From positions 1 to 36,232 of the IMG/VR virus record IMGVR_UViG_3300032331_001797: DNA of 36,232 nucleotides. The stretch is one strand, 5' to 3'. This DNA comes from a virus. Position 1 is the first letter of the stretch. Each line of letters opens with the position of its first letter. The notes below the pieces were generated by a model. That model did not search any database. It worked only from the letters and a program-made list of their open reading frames with translations, and had not been told where the DNA came from. This document shows positions 27,989-34,940 of this stretch, piece by piece. The position numbers were made by a program, and so were the translations under genes.

Positions 27989-28825
27989 ATGACCACTCCA
28001 GTAATTATTGACACAGAGATTGCCGAGACTACCAAAGCCATCGAGGAAAAGGTATTCCGCCTATCAAGTCTTCGACGCACCATAACTTCTTACGGGACTA
28101 TGTCCTACTACGCTTCTCGCGTCGAGGAGAAAGAGATTGAAATCACCAAGGTCGAGACTGCGCTCGCGGAACTCAAGGAAAAACTGGCAACCCTAAATGG
28201 TTTCTACACAGGTTGGTCCCGTGCCTTCCTTGTTCGCAACAGCAATGGGCACATTCACAAGAGCCGTTCATGTACAACCTGCTTCGACAGCACCAACTAT
28301 GTGTGGCTTACCGAGATGTCAGGTCGCGATGAACTTGAGATTGCGTACCTCGCTGGTGAAAAGGCTTGTACTATTTGCTACGCACACGCACCATCTGCTT
28401 ACTTCCTACGCGAGTGTGGGCTGGAAGACCCAGAGGTAGTTGAGGCTCGTCAAATCCGTCAGGCTCGTAAAGCCGAGATTGAGGCAAAGCGTCAGAAGAC
28501 TGGTATCTGGAATCCAGATGGAACTCCACTAAAGGTATTCGAGTATGGTTTCCAGACCTACAAGAGTGAAATCAAAGCAGAACGAACTGCTCAGTCCGTT
28601 GCGGTCAACCTGCTTGTTGGGGTTCAGAGTATGAGCCGACAGCCACGAGAGATTGAGCGTAGCAATGAGTCAATCGAGACCATCTTGATTGCCTTGGCTC
28701 ACAAGCGAGGAACTTCAGTCGAGGAACAGCGTGCTTTGATTCAAATCAAAGCCGATGCTCAAATCAAAATCAACAAGCGTCAGCAAGAGAAATGGCTCGC
28801 CGAACATCCAGAGTACGCTAAGTAG
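27989..28825 (+). CDS. Zinc-binding protein of a phage-typical family, 278 aa
   Basis: GAGGACAG is upstream of ATG 27989. The N-terminal ~70 residues are coiled-coil-like. Near 82-138 the sequence reads FLVRNSNGHIHKSRSCTTCFDST...WL.E.SG...E..Y..GEKACTICY: two CxxC pairs plus His, typical of short actinophage proteins with the NSNGH...H....C..C motif. A Lys/Glu/Arg-rich helical C-terminus follows. Role unknown. It is the first gene of a four-gene unit. Confidence 0.7.
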   Translation: MTTPVIIDTEIAETTKAIEEKVFRLSSLRRTITSYGTMSYYASRVEEKEIEITKVETALAELKEKLATLNGFYTGWSRAFLVRNSNGHIHKSRSCTTCFDSTNYVWLTEMSGRDELEIAYLAGEKACTICYAHAPSAYFLRECGLEDPEVVEARQIRQARKAEIEAKRQKTGIWNPDGTPLKVFEYGFQTYKSEIKAERTAQSVAVNLLVGVQSMSRQPREIERSNESIETILIALAHKRGTSVEEQRALIQIKADAQIKINKRQQEKWLAEHPEYAK

Positions 28826-28903
28826 GAGCACTTCATCGCAAGATGGGGTGCATCTACCTGGGTTATAATAATTTCCATACACTACGCCACCGAAAGGAAC
28901 AAA

Positions 28904-29263
28904 ATGGCTGAACCAACAACCCCAAGCGCGGGCACACCTGCTGAGAAAAACTTCACACAGATGAGTGCTCAGGAATTTGCTGACCTGATTCGTAAAGAGG
29001 GCGACAACTACATTGCTCAGACTGAGAACGGGGACATCGACCCTGCTCAGTATCTAGATGCTGAAAAGTTTACTCCAGACCGAATGTTTAGTCTCTACTT
29101 TGCTTTTGACTACTTCACTCGCACAGAGCACGGAGAAAAATCAAACTTGTCTCCTGTAAATGAAAAACCAGAGTACAACGACCTTTATGCTCTATTACAT
29201 AGTACAATTGAACAAGCAACCGACATGAACCTATTCGGAGCAGAGTACCTACTCAAGTTGTAA
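28904..29263 (+). CDS. Hypothetical acidic protein, 119 aa
   Basis: GAAAGGA lies ~6 nt upstream. The product has a Pro/Thr-rich N-terminus and acidic helical stretches; no Cys. It shares the unit with the zinc protein before it. I do not recognise the family. Confidence 0.65.
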   Translation: MAEPTTPSAGTPAEKNFTQMSAQEFADLIRKEGDNYIAQTENGDIDPAQYLDAEKFTPDRMFSLYFAFDYFTRTEHGEKSNLSPVNEKPEYNDLYALLHSTIEQATDMNLFGAEYLLKL

Positions 29264-29286
29264 TAACAAATGATTGGAAAGACAAA

Positions 29287-29520
29287 ATGACAGCAGTAAA
29301 TAGATTCCTTTACCGAGCACTACGCCGACTAAGCGCGTGGGCTTTCAGTCTTGCTCATGGACTTCAGTGGCTATCACTCAAGGCTTATGACAAGAGCAAC
29401 TATGGGGCACATCGGGCAAACAAAACACGCCAAAAGAAATACTTGACAAATGGTATAGGTTATGTCTATGATTATCTTGTTGGAAAAATCCAACAAATAA
29501 AAGCCGAAAGGACAAAGTAG
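29287..29520 (+). CDS. Basic 77-aa protein, hypothetical
   Basis: ATG 29287 follows the previous stop by 23 bases. The N-terminal half is hydrophobic-basic with several Arg and Trp residues and might associate with membrane or nucleic acid. An internal promoter for the next gene overlaps the 3' part (29443-29472), so the reading frame may be constrained or decayed there. Ends in TAGTG, overlapping the next GTG. Confidence 0.5.
   Translation: MTAVNRFLYRALRRLSAWAFSLAHGLQWLSLKAYDKSNYGAHRANKTRQKKYLTNGIGYVYDYLVGKIQQIKAERTK
29443..29496 (+). promoter_or_regulatory. Internal promoter with hairpin
   Basis: TTGACA at 29443-29448 and TATGAT at 29467-29472 (18-base spacer), inside the preceding gene. 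A 7-bp hairpin (29477-29483 with 29490-29496) lies in the leader of the gene at 29520. Confidence 0.55.
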
Positions 29521-29759
29521 TGCCAGAGACAATGATTGGATTCACCAACGAAGAACTAACTTTTGCCACTTCATTGGTTGAGTTCGCAAGAACCAAACTT
29601 CAGGAACGCCATGACGAGAGCCACTCAGGTGTAGACCAGTTGCTCATCAATGGTTGGCTCATCTCAACCAGCGAACTGCTAACTAAGTTTGAAGAGAATG
29701 CTCCTAAGCCACAACCTGTGGTTTACGATGAGGACTTGCCAGAACCACCAGAGGCATAA
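29520..29759 (+). CDS. Hypothetical acidic 79-aa protein
   Basis: GTG 29520 overlaps the previous stop (TAGTG) and has GAAAGGA ~7 nt upstream. The product is helical, with a Pro/Glu-rich tail. Function is unknown. A terminator follows. Confidence 0.6.
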   Translation: MPETMIGFTNEELTFATSLVEFARTKLQERHDESHSGVDQLLINGWLISTSELLTKFEENAPKPQPVVYDEDLPEPPEA

Positions 29760-29775
29760 TACGCCGACAGACGAC

Positions 29776-29808
29776 ACCCCCTTGGGTCTATGACCTAGGG
29801 GGGTTTTC
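29776..29808 (+). terminator. Rho-independent terminator
   Basis: ACCCCC pairs with GGGGGG and GGTC pairs with GACC inside it; TTTTCTG follows. Confidence 0.8.
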
Positions 29809-29845
29809 TGTTATGGTTGGAAAGTCAAATGGATTGAGGTGAATT

Positions 29846-29995
29846 ATGGATTGGATTGGTTATGTCGCAGGTGGTGTCATTGCGGTTTTACTTATTACCG
29901 TTGTTGTTTTGCTAGTTGCGGGATGGATTGCTGAGAGTCTTTTGGGTAAACCAGAGTCATGGCTAGAGTACGGGCTCGATGATGATGATATGTAG
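29846..29995 (+). CDS. Single-pass membrane protein with acidic tail, 49 aa
   Basis: GAGGTGA lies 5 nt upstream of ATG 29846. Residues ~5-30 form one long hydrophobic helix; the tail contains DDDDM. No family is recognised. Short phage proteins of this kind may act as holin-like or as anchors. Confidence 0.55.
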   Translation: MDWIGYVAGGVIAVLLITVVVLLVAGWIAESLLGKPESWLEYGLDDDDM

Positions 29996-29996
29996 C

Positions 29997-30022
29997 CTGG
30001 GCTGCCACTTTTTCTATGCAAC
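29997..30022 (+). repeat. Forward dispersed element at left end of HDAC-like unit, CTATGCAA variant
   Basis: CCTGGGCTGCC then ACTTTTTCTATGCAA. The CTATGCAA variant recurs, inverted, at 31104-31115 after the gene. Confidence 0.7.
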
Positions 30023-30024
30023 AC

Positions 30025-30053
30025 TTGACTTCTTTGTCACGAATTGGTAACAT
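30025..30053 (+). promoter_or_regulatory. Promoter, leaderless geometry
   Basis: TTGACT at 30025-30030 and TAACAT at 30048-30053 (17-base spacer). ATG 30060 begins 6 bases after the -10 box. Confidence 0.6.
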
Positions 30054-30083
30054 TGAACTATGAATAATGACGAAAGGACACAA

Positions 30084-31052
30084 ATGTCTAAGAAACTCAC
30101 AGTCGCGTACAGCGACGACTACCTGAACTGGCAACTTGGTTCGGGCGATGGCTCGCACCCTACAAAGCCTATACGGGCAAAGATTGCTACTGGACATCTT
30201 ATAGACGAACTTGGCTTGGACAATGTGGAAATCATTGAACCTGAGTTCAGAGATGGGGACCGAGAGAAGATTGAATCTGTTCACGATACCGAGTATGTTG
30301 CTCAGGTGATAGACGATGGTATGTCTTGGGACTGGTCTGGCGAGAAGCCTGAGATGGGGCATACCGCTGCTCAGATGTTTTCTGGCACAGTACGCCTAGT
30401 TGAGAAGATGATTGCTGGTGAAACTCAGGTGGGCTTCAACCCTCAGGGCGCAAAGCATCACGCACAGTTTGACCACAGCGAAGGCTTCTGCGTATTCAAT
30501 GACCACGCTTGGGCTGCCAAAGAGTTTGTGAAGAACGGACTCAAGGTTGTCTACATTGACTGGGATGTCAATGCGGGCGATGGAGTTCAGAATCTGCTTG
30601 CGGATACTGACATACCTACCTTTAGTATCCACGGGCACGGAATTTACCCTATTCACTCGAACACTTGGTCGAGGGGGGCTGGAGACAAAGAGAACTATGT
30701 CTACGCTGATGAAGAGCATCACTGGTACAACTACTGCTTACAGCGAGAACAAGGCGACGAGGCATTCAAGTGGGCTATTGACTTGATTGCTGAAAAGGTT
30801 GCCGAGTACAAACCTGATGTAATTCTGCTTGCTACTGGGGCAGATGGACACGAGGGCGAACACTGGGGTCTGAAGTACACATACGAGGGCTACCACTATG
30901 CCGCTGGTGTGATTGCGGACCTAGCCAACAAGTATTCTGATGGTCGTGTGCTCATTGGTGGTGCTGGTGGCTACCAACCATACACTCATACACCGAGAGT
31001 GTGGGCGAATGTGGTCAAAGACATCTATCAACAGACTCAAAAATCTGAGTAA
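30084..31052 (+). CDS. Histone-deacetylase-fold amidohydrolase with substituted zinc ligand
   Basis: ATG 30084 has GAAAGGA ~6 nt upstream and gives 322 aa. ATG 30060, in the same frame, sits at a leaderless position and would add eight residues. The HDAC layout is clear: GAKHHA with H125 and H126, IDWDVNAGDG at 158-167, GADGHEGEHWG from 252, and GGAGGY ending Y297. In HDAC8 the zinc ligands are D178, H180 and D267. Here these are D161, N163 and D254, so the His ligand is Asn. The enzyme may still bind metal, may use another substrate, or may be inactive. Acetylpolyamine or acetyl-lysine are the usual substrates of this fold. Confidence 0.8.
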   Translation: MSKKLTVAYSDDYLNWQLGSGDGSHPTKPIRAKIATGHLIDELGLDNVEIIEPEFRDGDREKIESVHDTEYVAQVIDDGMSWDWSGEKPEMGHTAAQMFSGTVRLVEKMIAGETQVGFNPQGAKHHAQFDHSEGFCVFNDHAWAAKEFVKNGLKVVYIDWDVNAGDGVQNLLADTDIPTFSIHGHGIYPIHSNTWSRGAGDKENYVYADEEHHWYNYCLQREQGDEAFKWAIDLIAEKVAEYKPDVILLATGADGHEGEHWGLKYTYEGYHYAAGVIADLANKYSDGRVLIGGAGGYQPYTHTPRVWANVVKDIYQQTQKSE

Positions 31053-31066
31053 GTGGTAGGATTGCG

Positions 31067-31103
31067 ATGCGTGGGGGACCAAAAGTTCCTCACGCATTTC
31101 TTT
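31067..31103 (+). terminator. Rho-independent terminator
   Basis: Stem ATGCGTG (31067-31073) with CACGCAT (31091-31097), then TTCTTTTTG. Confidence 0.75.
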
Positions 31104-31130
31104 TTGCATAGAAAATCAGATAACCCAGGC
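31104..31130 (-). repeat. Reverse dispersed element at right end of HDAC-like unit
   Basis: TTGCATAGAAAA at 31104-31115 and CCCAGG at 31124-31129 match, inverted, the outer parts of the forward copy at 29997-30022. Confidence 0.7.
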
Positions 31131-31146
31131 TGAAAAGGAGCACTCA

Positions 31147-31314
31147 ATGGAGTTCTGGAGCATAGTAGTACTAATAACTGGTCTTCCCATCATCGTTTGG
31201 CTTGCTTATGCTGTTGATAGGCACTCAAACTGGGATGAAGACTATCCCGAAGATGAAGTAAAGCCACTTTTGGGTGTAGTCGCACCTAAAAATGATAAGA
31301 AAGAAGAAAAATAG
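31147..31314 (+). CDS. Membrane-anchored 55-aa protein with acidic tail
   Basis: AAGGAG lies ~6-8 nt upstream. Residues 3-22 are a hydrophobic helix; the tail is acidic then basic. It abuts the next gene (TAGATG), suggesting a coupled pair. A holin or spanin-like pair is possible, but there is no direct evidence. Confidence 0.55.
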   Translation: MEFWSIVVLITGLPIIVWLAYAVDRHSNWDEDYPEDEVKPLLGVVAPKNDKKEEK

Positions 31315-31485
31315 ATGCCAAGTTGGTTGATTAGAGTTCGAGACATCGTTTGGACCTCGGTATTTGCTGTTATCTTAGCAATTATTGCCGTTCTCACTGC
31401 GTTTTTGGTTCCAAATGACATTGGACTCATCGTTGGGGCTGGTTTTGCCTCAATTACGATGGCAATCCTCTCCCTGAGGGAGTAA
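31315..31485 (+). CDS. Two-helix membrane protein, 56 aa, holin-like
   Basis: The ATG starts right after the preceding TAG. Two hydrophobic segments are near residues 11-31 and 35-52, with an N-terminal basic part (RVRD). Size and topology fit a class II holin. The pair 31147/31315 would then be the lysis-related membrane module, but the endolysin-like gene lies 24 kb away. Confidence 0.55.
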   Translation: MPSWLIRVRDIVWTSVFAVILAIIAVLTAFLVPNDIGLIVGAGFASITMAILSLRE

Positions 31486-31510
31486 TTCGCCTCAAAAGCG
31501 ATGCGGATTA

Positions 31511-31566
31511 CCTGGGTGGCCAGTTTTTCTATGCAAAGTTGACTTTTTATAGAAAGCATGATGATT
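31511..31566 (+). repeat. Forward dispersed element followed by promoter-like sequence
   Basis: CCTGGGTGGCC then AGTTTTTCTATGCAA at 31511-31536, then TTGACT at 31539-31544 with an unclear -10 near 31562. Confidence 0.5.
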
Positions 31567-31671
31567 CCACCCGTAGCAAACACTACTTGCTTAGTTTCGC
31601 TCTCCGCGATACTCTTTTAGTAGACAAGATTTGACTCAACCGAGTCGTAAAAGAGAAAGATAAAAGACAAA

Positions 31672-32220
31672 ATGGATAAAATCAAGAAAGCCAATCAGTC
31701 ATTACCGACTGAAGTGGTCAGATTGTTCAATCAGATTATTGACCCAACCGATAGGGACAACCTGATTCGTAAATTACACAACGCTGGCTGGACACAGAGC
31801 AGTATTGCTCGTTCAATTGACCTGACCCGTGAGCGTGTGAGACAGATTTGTGTTATGGAGAATGACCCTATTGGGCAGACCGAGTTCACAATACCGATGC
31901 CACCATCACACGAGATAAAGGCAAAGCGTGAGTTCATTGAGCCTGACTCAAAGTCATTGGCTCGCTTGCTGGAACTACAGCCTATGGCTAAGCAAGTTCG
32001 TTCGCACGCTACTCGTTTCAGAGCAGAGGCAGAGGAATACACAGCCCTCATTGCTAAACTCCACGAGGTAGATGGTGTAACGCTATACCGACTGGCTCTT
32101 CGCTTGGGTGTAACTCATTCAGCGTTGAGATTTAGACTGGCTCGCTATGGATACAAGTTATCTGACAGCGGGGTTAGCAAGGTCTATCAACCCATCAACC
32201 CTAAGAACAGAGTTCGCTAG
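31672..32220 (+). CDS. DNA-binding protein with sigma-region-4-like and second HTH
   Basis: The 182-aa protein has an N-terminal helix-turn-helix (AGWTQSSIARSIDLTRERVRQI, near 38-60) whose RERVRQI ending is the signature of sigma-70 region 4. A second HTH-like segment (VTLYRLALRLGVTHSALRFRLARYGYK) is near residue 136. The architecture (two HTHs joined by a long linker) is similar to the protein at 35524. It may be a transcription regulator or a sigma-like anti-host factor; it lacks sigma region 2, so it is not a complete sigma factor. Confidence 0.7.
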   Translation: MDKIKKANQSLPTEVVRLFNQIIDPTDRDNLIRKLHNAGWTQSSIARSIDLTRERVRQICVMENDPIGQTEFTIPMPPSHEIKAKREFIEPDSKSLARLLELQPMAKQVRSHATRFRAEAEEYTALIAKLHEVDGVTLYRLALRLGVTHSALRFRLARYGYKLSDSGVSKVYQPINPKNRVR

Positions 32221-32234
32221 TAGTTCGCTGGTAG

Positions 32235-32268
32235 AGAACCCTCAGAGAAATCTGGGGGTTCTTCTCTT
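32235..32268 (+). terminator. Rho-independent terminator
   Basis: An 11-bp stem (32235-32245 with 32252-32262, one wobble) followed by TCTCTTTA. Confidence 0.8.
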
Positions 32269-32300
32269 TAAATGTCACTGGTCTGTCGTAATGTATACCT

Positions 32301-32582
32301 ATGGACAAATTGACAGAACGAATCTATACAGATTATAAAAACCAAATAAACCGAGATGGTATGACCCATTCGGTACACTACGAGATGAAGACTGCGTTGC
32401 TAAACAAAGTCTTGAAATCTATGTGGGACTCACACCAAAGGGCAATTCAAGATGGTTCTCCTGAGCGGATATTAAGTATTCTTCAAGCAAAGGTAGACGC
32501 GATGATTGCCATCATCACCGACCTGACAGTCGACTGCGTCGAGTTGTTTCTACAGGAGCCTCCTTACGAGGAGAGCGAGTAG
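32301..32582 (+). CDS. Hypothetical 93-aa helical protein
   Basis: ATG 32301 has no ribosome site; TAATGT at 32289-32294 ends 6 bases upstream, so it may be leaderless, although no good -35 is visible. The product is helical and acidic at its end, without a known motif. It is the last gene before TerL. Confidence 0.55.
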   Translation: MDKLTERIYTDYKNQINRDGMTHSVHYEMKTALLNKVLKSMWDSHQRAIQDGSPERILSILQAKVDAMIAIITDLTVDCVELFLQEPPYEESE

Positions 32583-32587
32583 TCTTC

Positions 32588-32620
32588 ACCTGGGTTGCCG
32601 CTCTTTCCATACCCTATAAT
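32588..32620 (+). promoter_or_regulatory. Forward element with -10 box of the TerL gene
   Basis: A forward dispersed element (CACCTGGGTTGCC then GCTCTTTCCATACC) ends near 32613 and is followed at once by TATAAT at 32615-32620. ATG 32627 begins 6 bases after this box. No good -35 is present, so the element itself may help recruit polymerase. Confidence 0.55.
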
Positions 32621-32626
32621 TGAGGC

Positions 32627-34018
32627 ATGGCTAAATCTATAATGGAACTTCTGGCTGAACTGCCTGAAGACGAGCGTGCTTTAGCACTTGCGGGCATGGA
32701 CCCTGAGACTCTTCTGTGGGACTGGTCCGTGTGGGGAAGACCTGAACAGCAAACTCCTCAGGGGGAATGGGCTGTCTGGATGTATCTGGGTGGTCGTGGT
32801 GCTGGTAAGACCCGTGCTGCTGCTGAGTGGGTTCGTGAAGAAGCCAAGTATACAAACACTGGACAGAGACGCTTTGCTTTGGTTGCTAGAACTGCTGCCG
32901 ATGTGCGAGATGTCATCGTTGAAGGTGAGTCTGGGATTATGAATGTAAGTCCTCCTAGCGAGAGACCTCTTTACGAACCATCGAAGCGTCGCCTCACTTG
33001 GCCGAATGGAAATACTGCTACCTGCTTTACTGCCGATGAGCCTGACTCACTTCGTGGTCCTCAGTTCACTCACGCTTGGGGAGATGAGATTGCTGCTTGG
33101 CGTCAGACTCCTGATGCTGCTGGTATGACTGCGTTTGATAACTTGCGTGTTGGAACTCGTCTAGGTCAGAACCCTAAGATTATGGTTACCACTACACCTA
33201 AGCGTGTGCCTCTGCTCTACAAGTTGATTGAGGAAAGCAAGAACACTAATCGTGTAGTAATTACTCGCGGTTCTACTATGGATAACTCGGGTAACTTGTC
33301 TGGTGCTTACCTAGATGCCATCACGGGTGTATACGCTGGAACTCGTTTGGCTCAGCAAGAACTCTATGGTGAGATGCTCGATGCTGTCGAAGGTGCGTTG
33401 TGGACAGATGAGTTGATTGAGAAGAATAGAGAGAACGCTCTACCTTTCAATACACCTCTTCGTTGTATTGGCGTTGACCCGTCAGTAGCAGAGAACCCTA
33501 GAGATGAATGTGGGATTGTTGTAGTTGCCTCTACAGGTGAGCGTGATTTGTATAAGCGTCAGTCGTGGGTATTGGAAGACGCAAGTGTGCTTGGCTCTCC
33601 TGAAGTGTGGGCTAACAAAGTTGTAGCAATGGCTCGTAAGTGGGGTTGCCCTGTCATTGCTGAAGTAAACCAAGGTGGTGCGTTAGTGCGTAATGCTATC
33701 AACGCTATTGACCCGACTATCAAAGTCCTTGAGGTTCACTCTAAGTATGGAAAGCAACTGCGTGCTGAACCTGTAACCCTTGCTTACGAACAGGGTCGTG
33801 TTCATCATGTCGGATACCTTGCGGACCTTGAGTCTCAGATGCTTAGTTGGATACCGGGTGAGGGTAAGTCTCCTGACCGAGTAGACGCATTGGTTCACGC
33901 TCTTACGGCTCTGCTTATCAAGCCACCTGCTGGTTTTGTAGGCGGTAAGTTGACAGCCAAGTCAATGGCACATCGCCGAATCCCTGAAGCCAAGAGTGGC
34001 TTTCTTAGATTGAGATAA
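32627..34018 (+). CDS. terL: Terminase large subunit
   Basis: The 463-aa protein has the ATPase Walker A GGRGAGKT at 55-62, a Walker B region THAWGDE at 148-154, and a C-terminal RuvC-like nuclease domain beginning IGVDPS (Asp284). Further acidic residues lie in IAEVNQGG and PDRVDALVHAL. Length is normal for TerL. It translocates and cuts the phage DNA during packaging. No ribosome site is seen; the ATG lies 6 bases after TATAAT and is probably leaderless. The gene is followed by a bidirectional terminator shared with the leftward phosphatase gene. Confidence 0.9.
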   Translation: MAKSIMELLAELPEDERALALAGMDPETLLWDWSVWGRPEQQTPQGEWAVWMYLGGRGAGKTRAAAEWVREEAKYTNTGQRRFALVARTAADVRDVIVEGESGIMNVSPPSERPLYEPSKRRLTWPNGNTATCFTADEPDSLRGPQFTHAWGDEIAAWRQTPDAAGMTAFDNLRVGTRLGQNPKIMVTTTPKRVPLLYKLIEESKNTNRVVITRGSTMDNSGNLSGAYLDAITGVYAGTRLAQQELYGEMLDAVEGALWTDELIEKNRENALPFNTPLRCIGVDPSVAENPRDECGIVVVASTGERDLYKRQSWVLEDASVLGSPEVWANKVVAMARKWGCPVIAEVNQGGALVRNAINAIDPTIKVLEVHSKYGKQLRAEPVTLAYEQGRVHHVGYLADLESQMLSWIPGEGKSPDRVDALVHALTALLIKPPAGFVGGKLTAKSMAHRRIPEAKSGFLRLR

Positions 34019-34025
34019 AAGAAAT

Positions 34026-34056
34026 CCCCCTACCTTTCGATAGGGGGTCTTTCTTA
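34026..34056. terminator. Bidirectional terminator
   Basis: CCCCCTA (34026-34032) pairs with TAGGGGG (34041-34047). TCTTTC follows on the + strand and TTTCTTTT on the complement. It stops both TerL and the phosphatase transcripts. Confidence 0.8.
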
Positions 34057-34617
34057 GTTTCTCCAGATGGCGAGTTGTTCTTCATCTAGTTCTACTAGCC
34101 AACTAACGAACTGCTGATTACATAGAACTGCTGGTGAACGCTTCTCACGCATAAGCGTGATTGCTTCTGCTGGTGAATAGCCATCGCGAATCAACACGAG
34201 TGCCATCGTAATGCCACTGCGGTTGAGACCTGCTTGGCATCTAATCAGAACTTTCTTACCTGACTTCCAATCCGAGTGAGCCATCTTGACAATGTCAAGT
34301 AGGTCAATGGTTGGGTCGAAGTCAGACATCTGTCCATCGTAGAATCCAAAGCGTAGTTCTTTTACGAACCACTGAACTGGCTCAGCATCTGCGTAGAGAG
34401 TGTAGACAGAGTCAAACACTTCCTTGGTTATCTGGCGTGAGTTCTTTGGTGCGGAAGAGTGCCATTCGTCTGAAGCCCAGTGGTCTAGTGTTCCACCTTG
34501 CCATAGATTAGGTAGGGTCTCTGACCATAGGTCTCTAGGCATTACAGGGTGAACAGGTCTGGTCAACTCTTCAAGACTTAGTGCCTTGCGGACTGCGTTC
34601 TCATTTGTAGTTGTCAT
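34054..34617 (-). CDS. Dual-specificity protein phosphatase-like
   Basis: AGGAGTGATGAGAA precedes the start on the complement. The 187-aa protein has the signature IRCQAGLNRSG at 125-135 with Cys127 and Arg133 (CX5R; the usual His before the Cys is Arg). It also has a Trp-rich N-terminal half and a possible general-acid Asp near 94. Such phosphatases act on phospho-Tyr/Ser/Thr, RNA 5' ends or inositol phosphates. Phages of actinobacteria often carry one. It is the only leftward gene in the right part and has its own promoter. Confidence 0.8.
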   Translation of the reverse strand: MTTTNENAVRKALSLEELTRPVHPVMPRDLWSETLPNLWQGGTLDHWASDEWHSSAPKNSRQITKEVFDSVYTLYADAEPVQWFVKELRFGFYDGQMSDFDPTIDLLDIVKMAHSDWKSGKKVLIRCQAGLNRSGITMALVLIRDGYSPAEAITLMREKRSPAVLCNQQFVSWLVELDEEQLAIWRN

Positions 34618-34661
34618 TTCTCATCACTCCTTTCAATTTGTCTTTTTGTAGTGATGTATCT

Positions 34662-34690
34662 ATTATCTAGCATTGCTAGTAGATTGTCAA
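34662..34690 (-). promoter_or_regulatory. Leftward promoter of the phosphatase gene
   Basis: On the complement, TTGACA (34690-34685) and GATAAT (34667-34662) are separated by 17 bases. The start codon lies 45 bases on. Confidence 0.85.
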
Positions 34691-34745
34691 GTCCGATTTG
34701 GACTTTCTTTTTGTGTCTTAGGCTATGCGGACAGCCCTAATTACA

Positions 34746-34774
34746 ATCTTAGTGCTTTCCGTCTGCTTTGTCAA
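34746..34774 (-). promoter_or_regulatory. Second leftward promoter
   Basis: TTGACA (34774-34769) and TAAGAT (34751-34746), 17-base spacer, on the complement. Upstream of the phosphatase promoter. Confidence 0.65.
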
Positions 34775-34910
34775 GTATTATAACCTGTTTCACGGGTAAT
34801 TTCTTCCCCGATACGGGCTTGCCGTGAACACGGGTGCTCCGGGGCTTTGACTATGCCTTCTAAACCTAAACTCTGCTATTGCTTATGCTTTATTTGTGGT
34901 TTATGACCTA

Positions 34911-34940
34911 AGTCTATCACCTAGACCCTAATAATGTCAA
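34911..34940 (-). promoter_or_regulatory. Third leftward promoter
   Basis: TTGACA (34940-34935) and TAGACT (34916-34911), 18-base spacer, on the complement. No ORF lies between it and the next promoter, so its transcript would be non-coding or a long leader. Confidence 0.55.
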
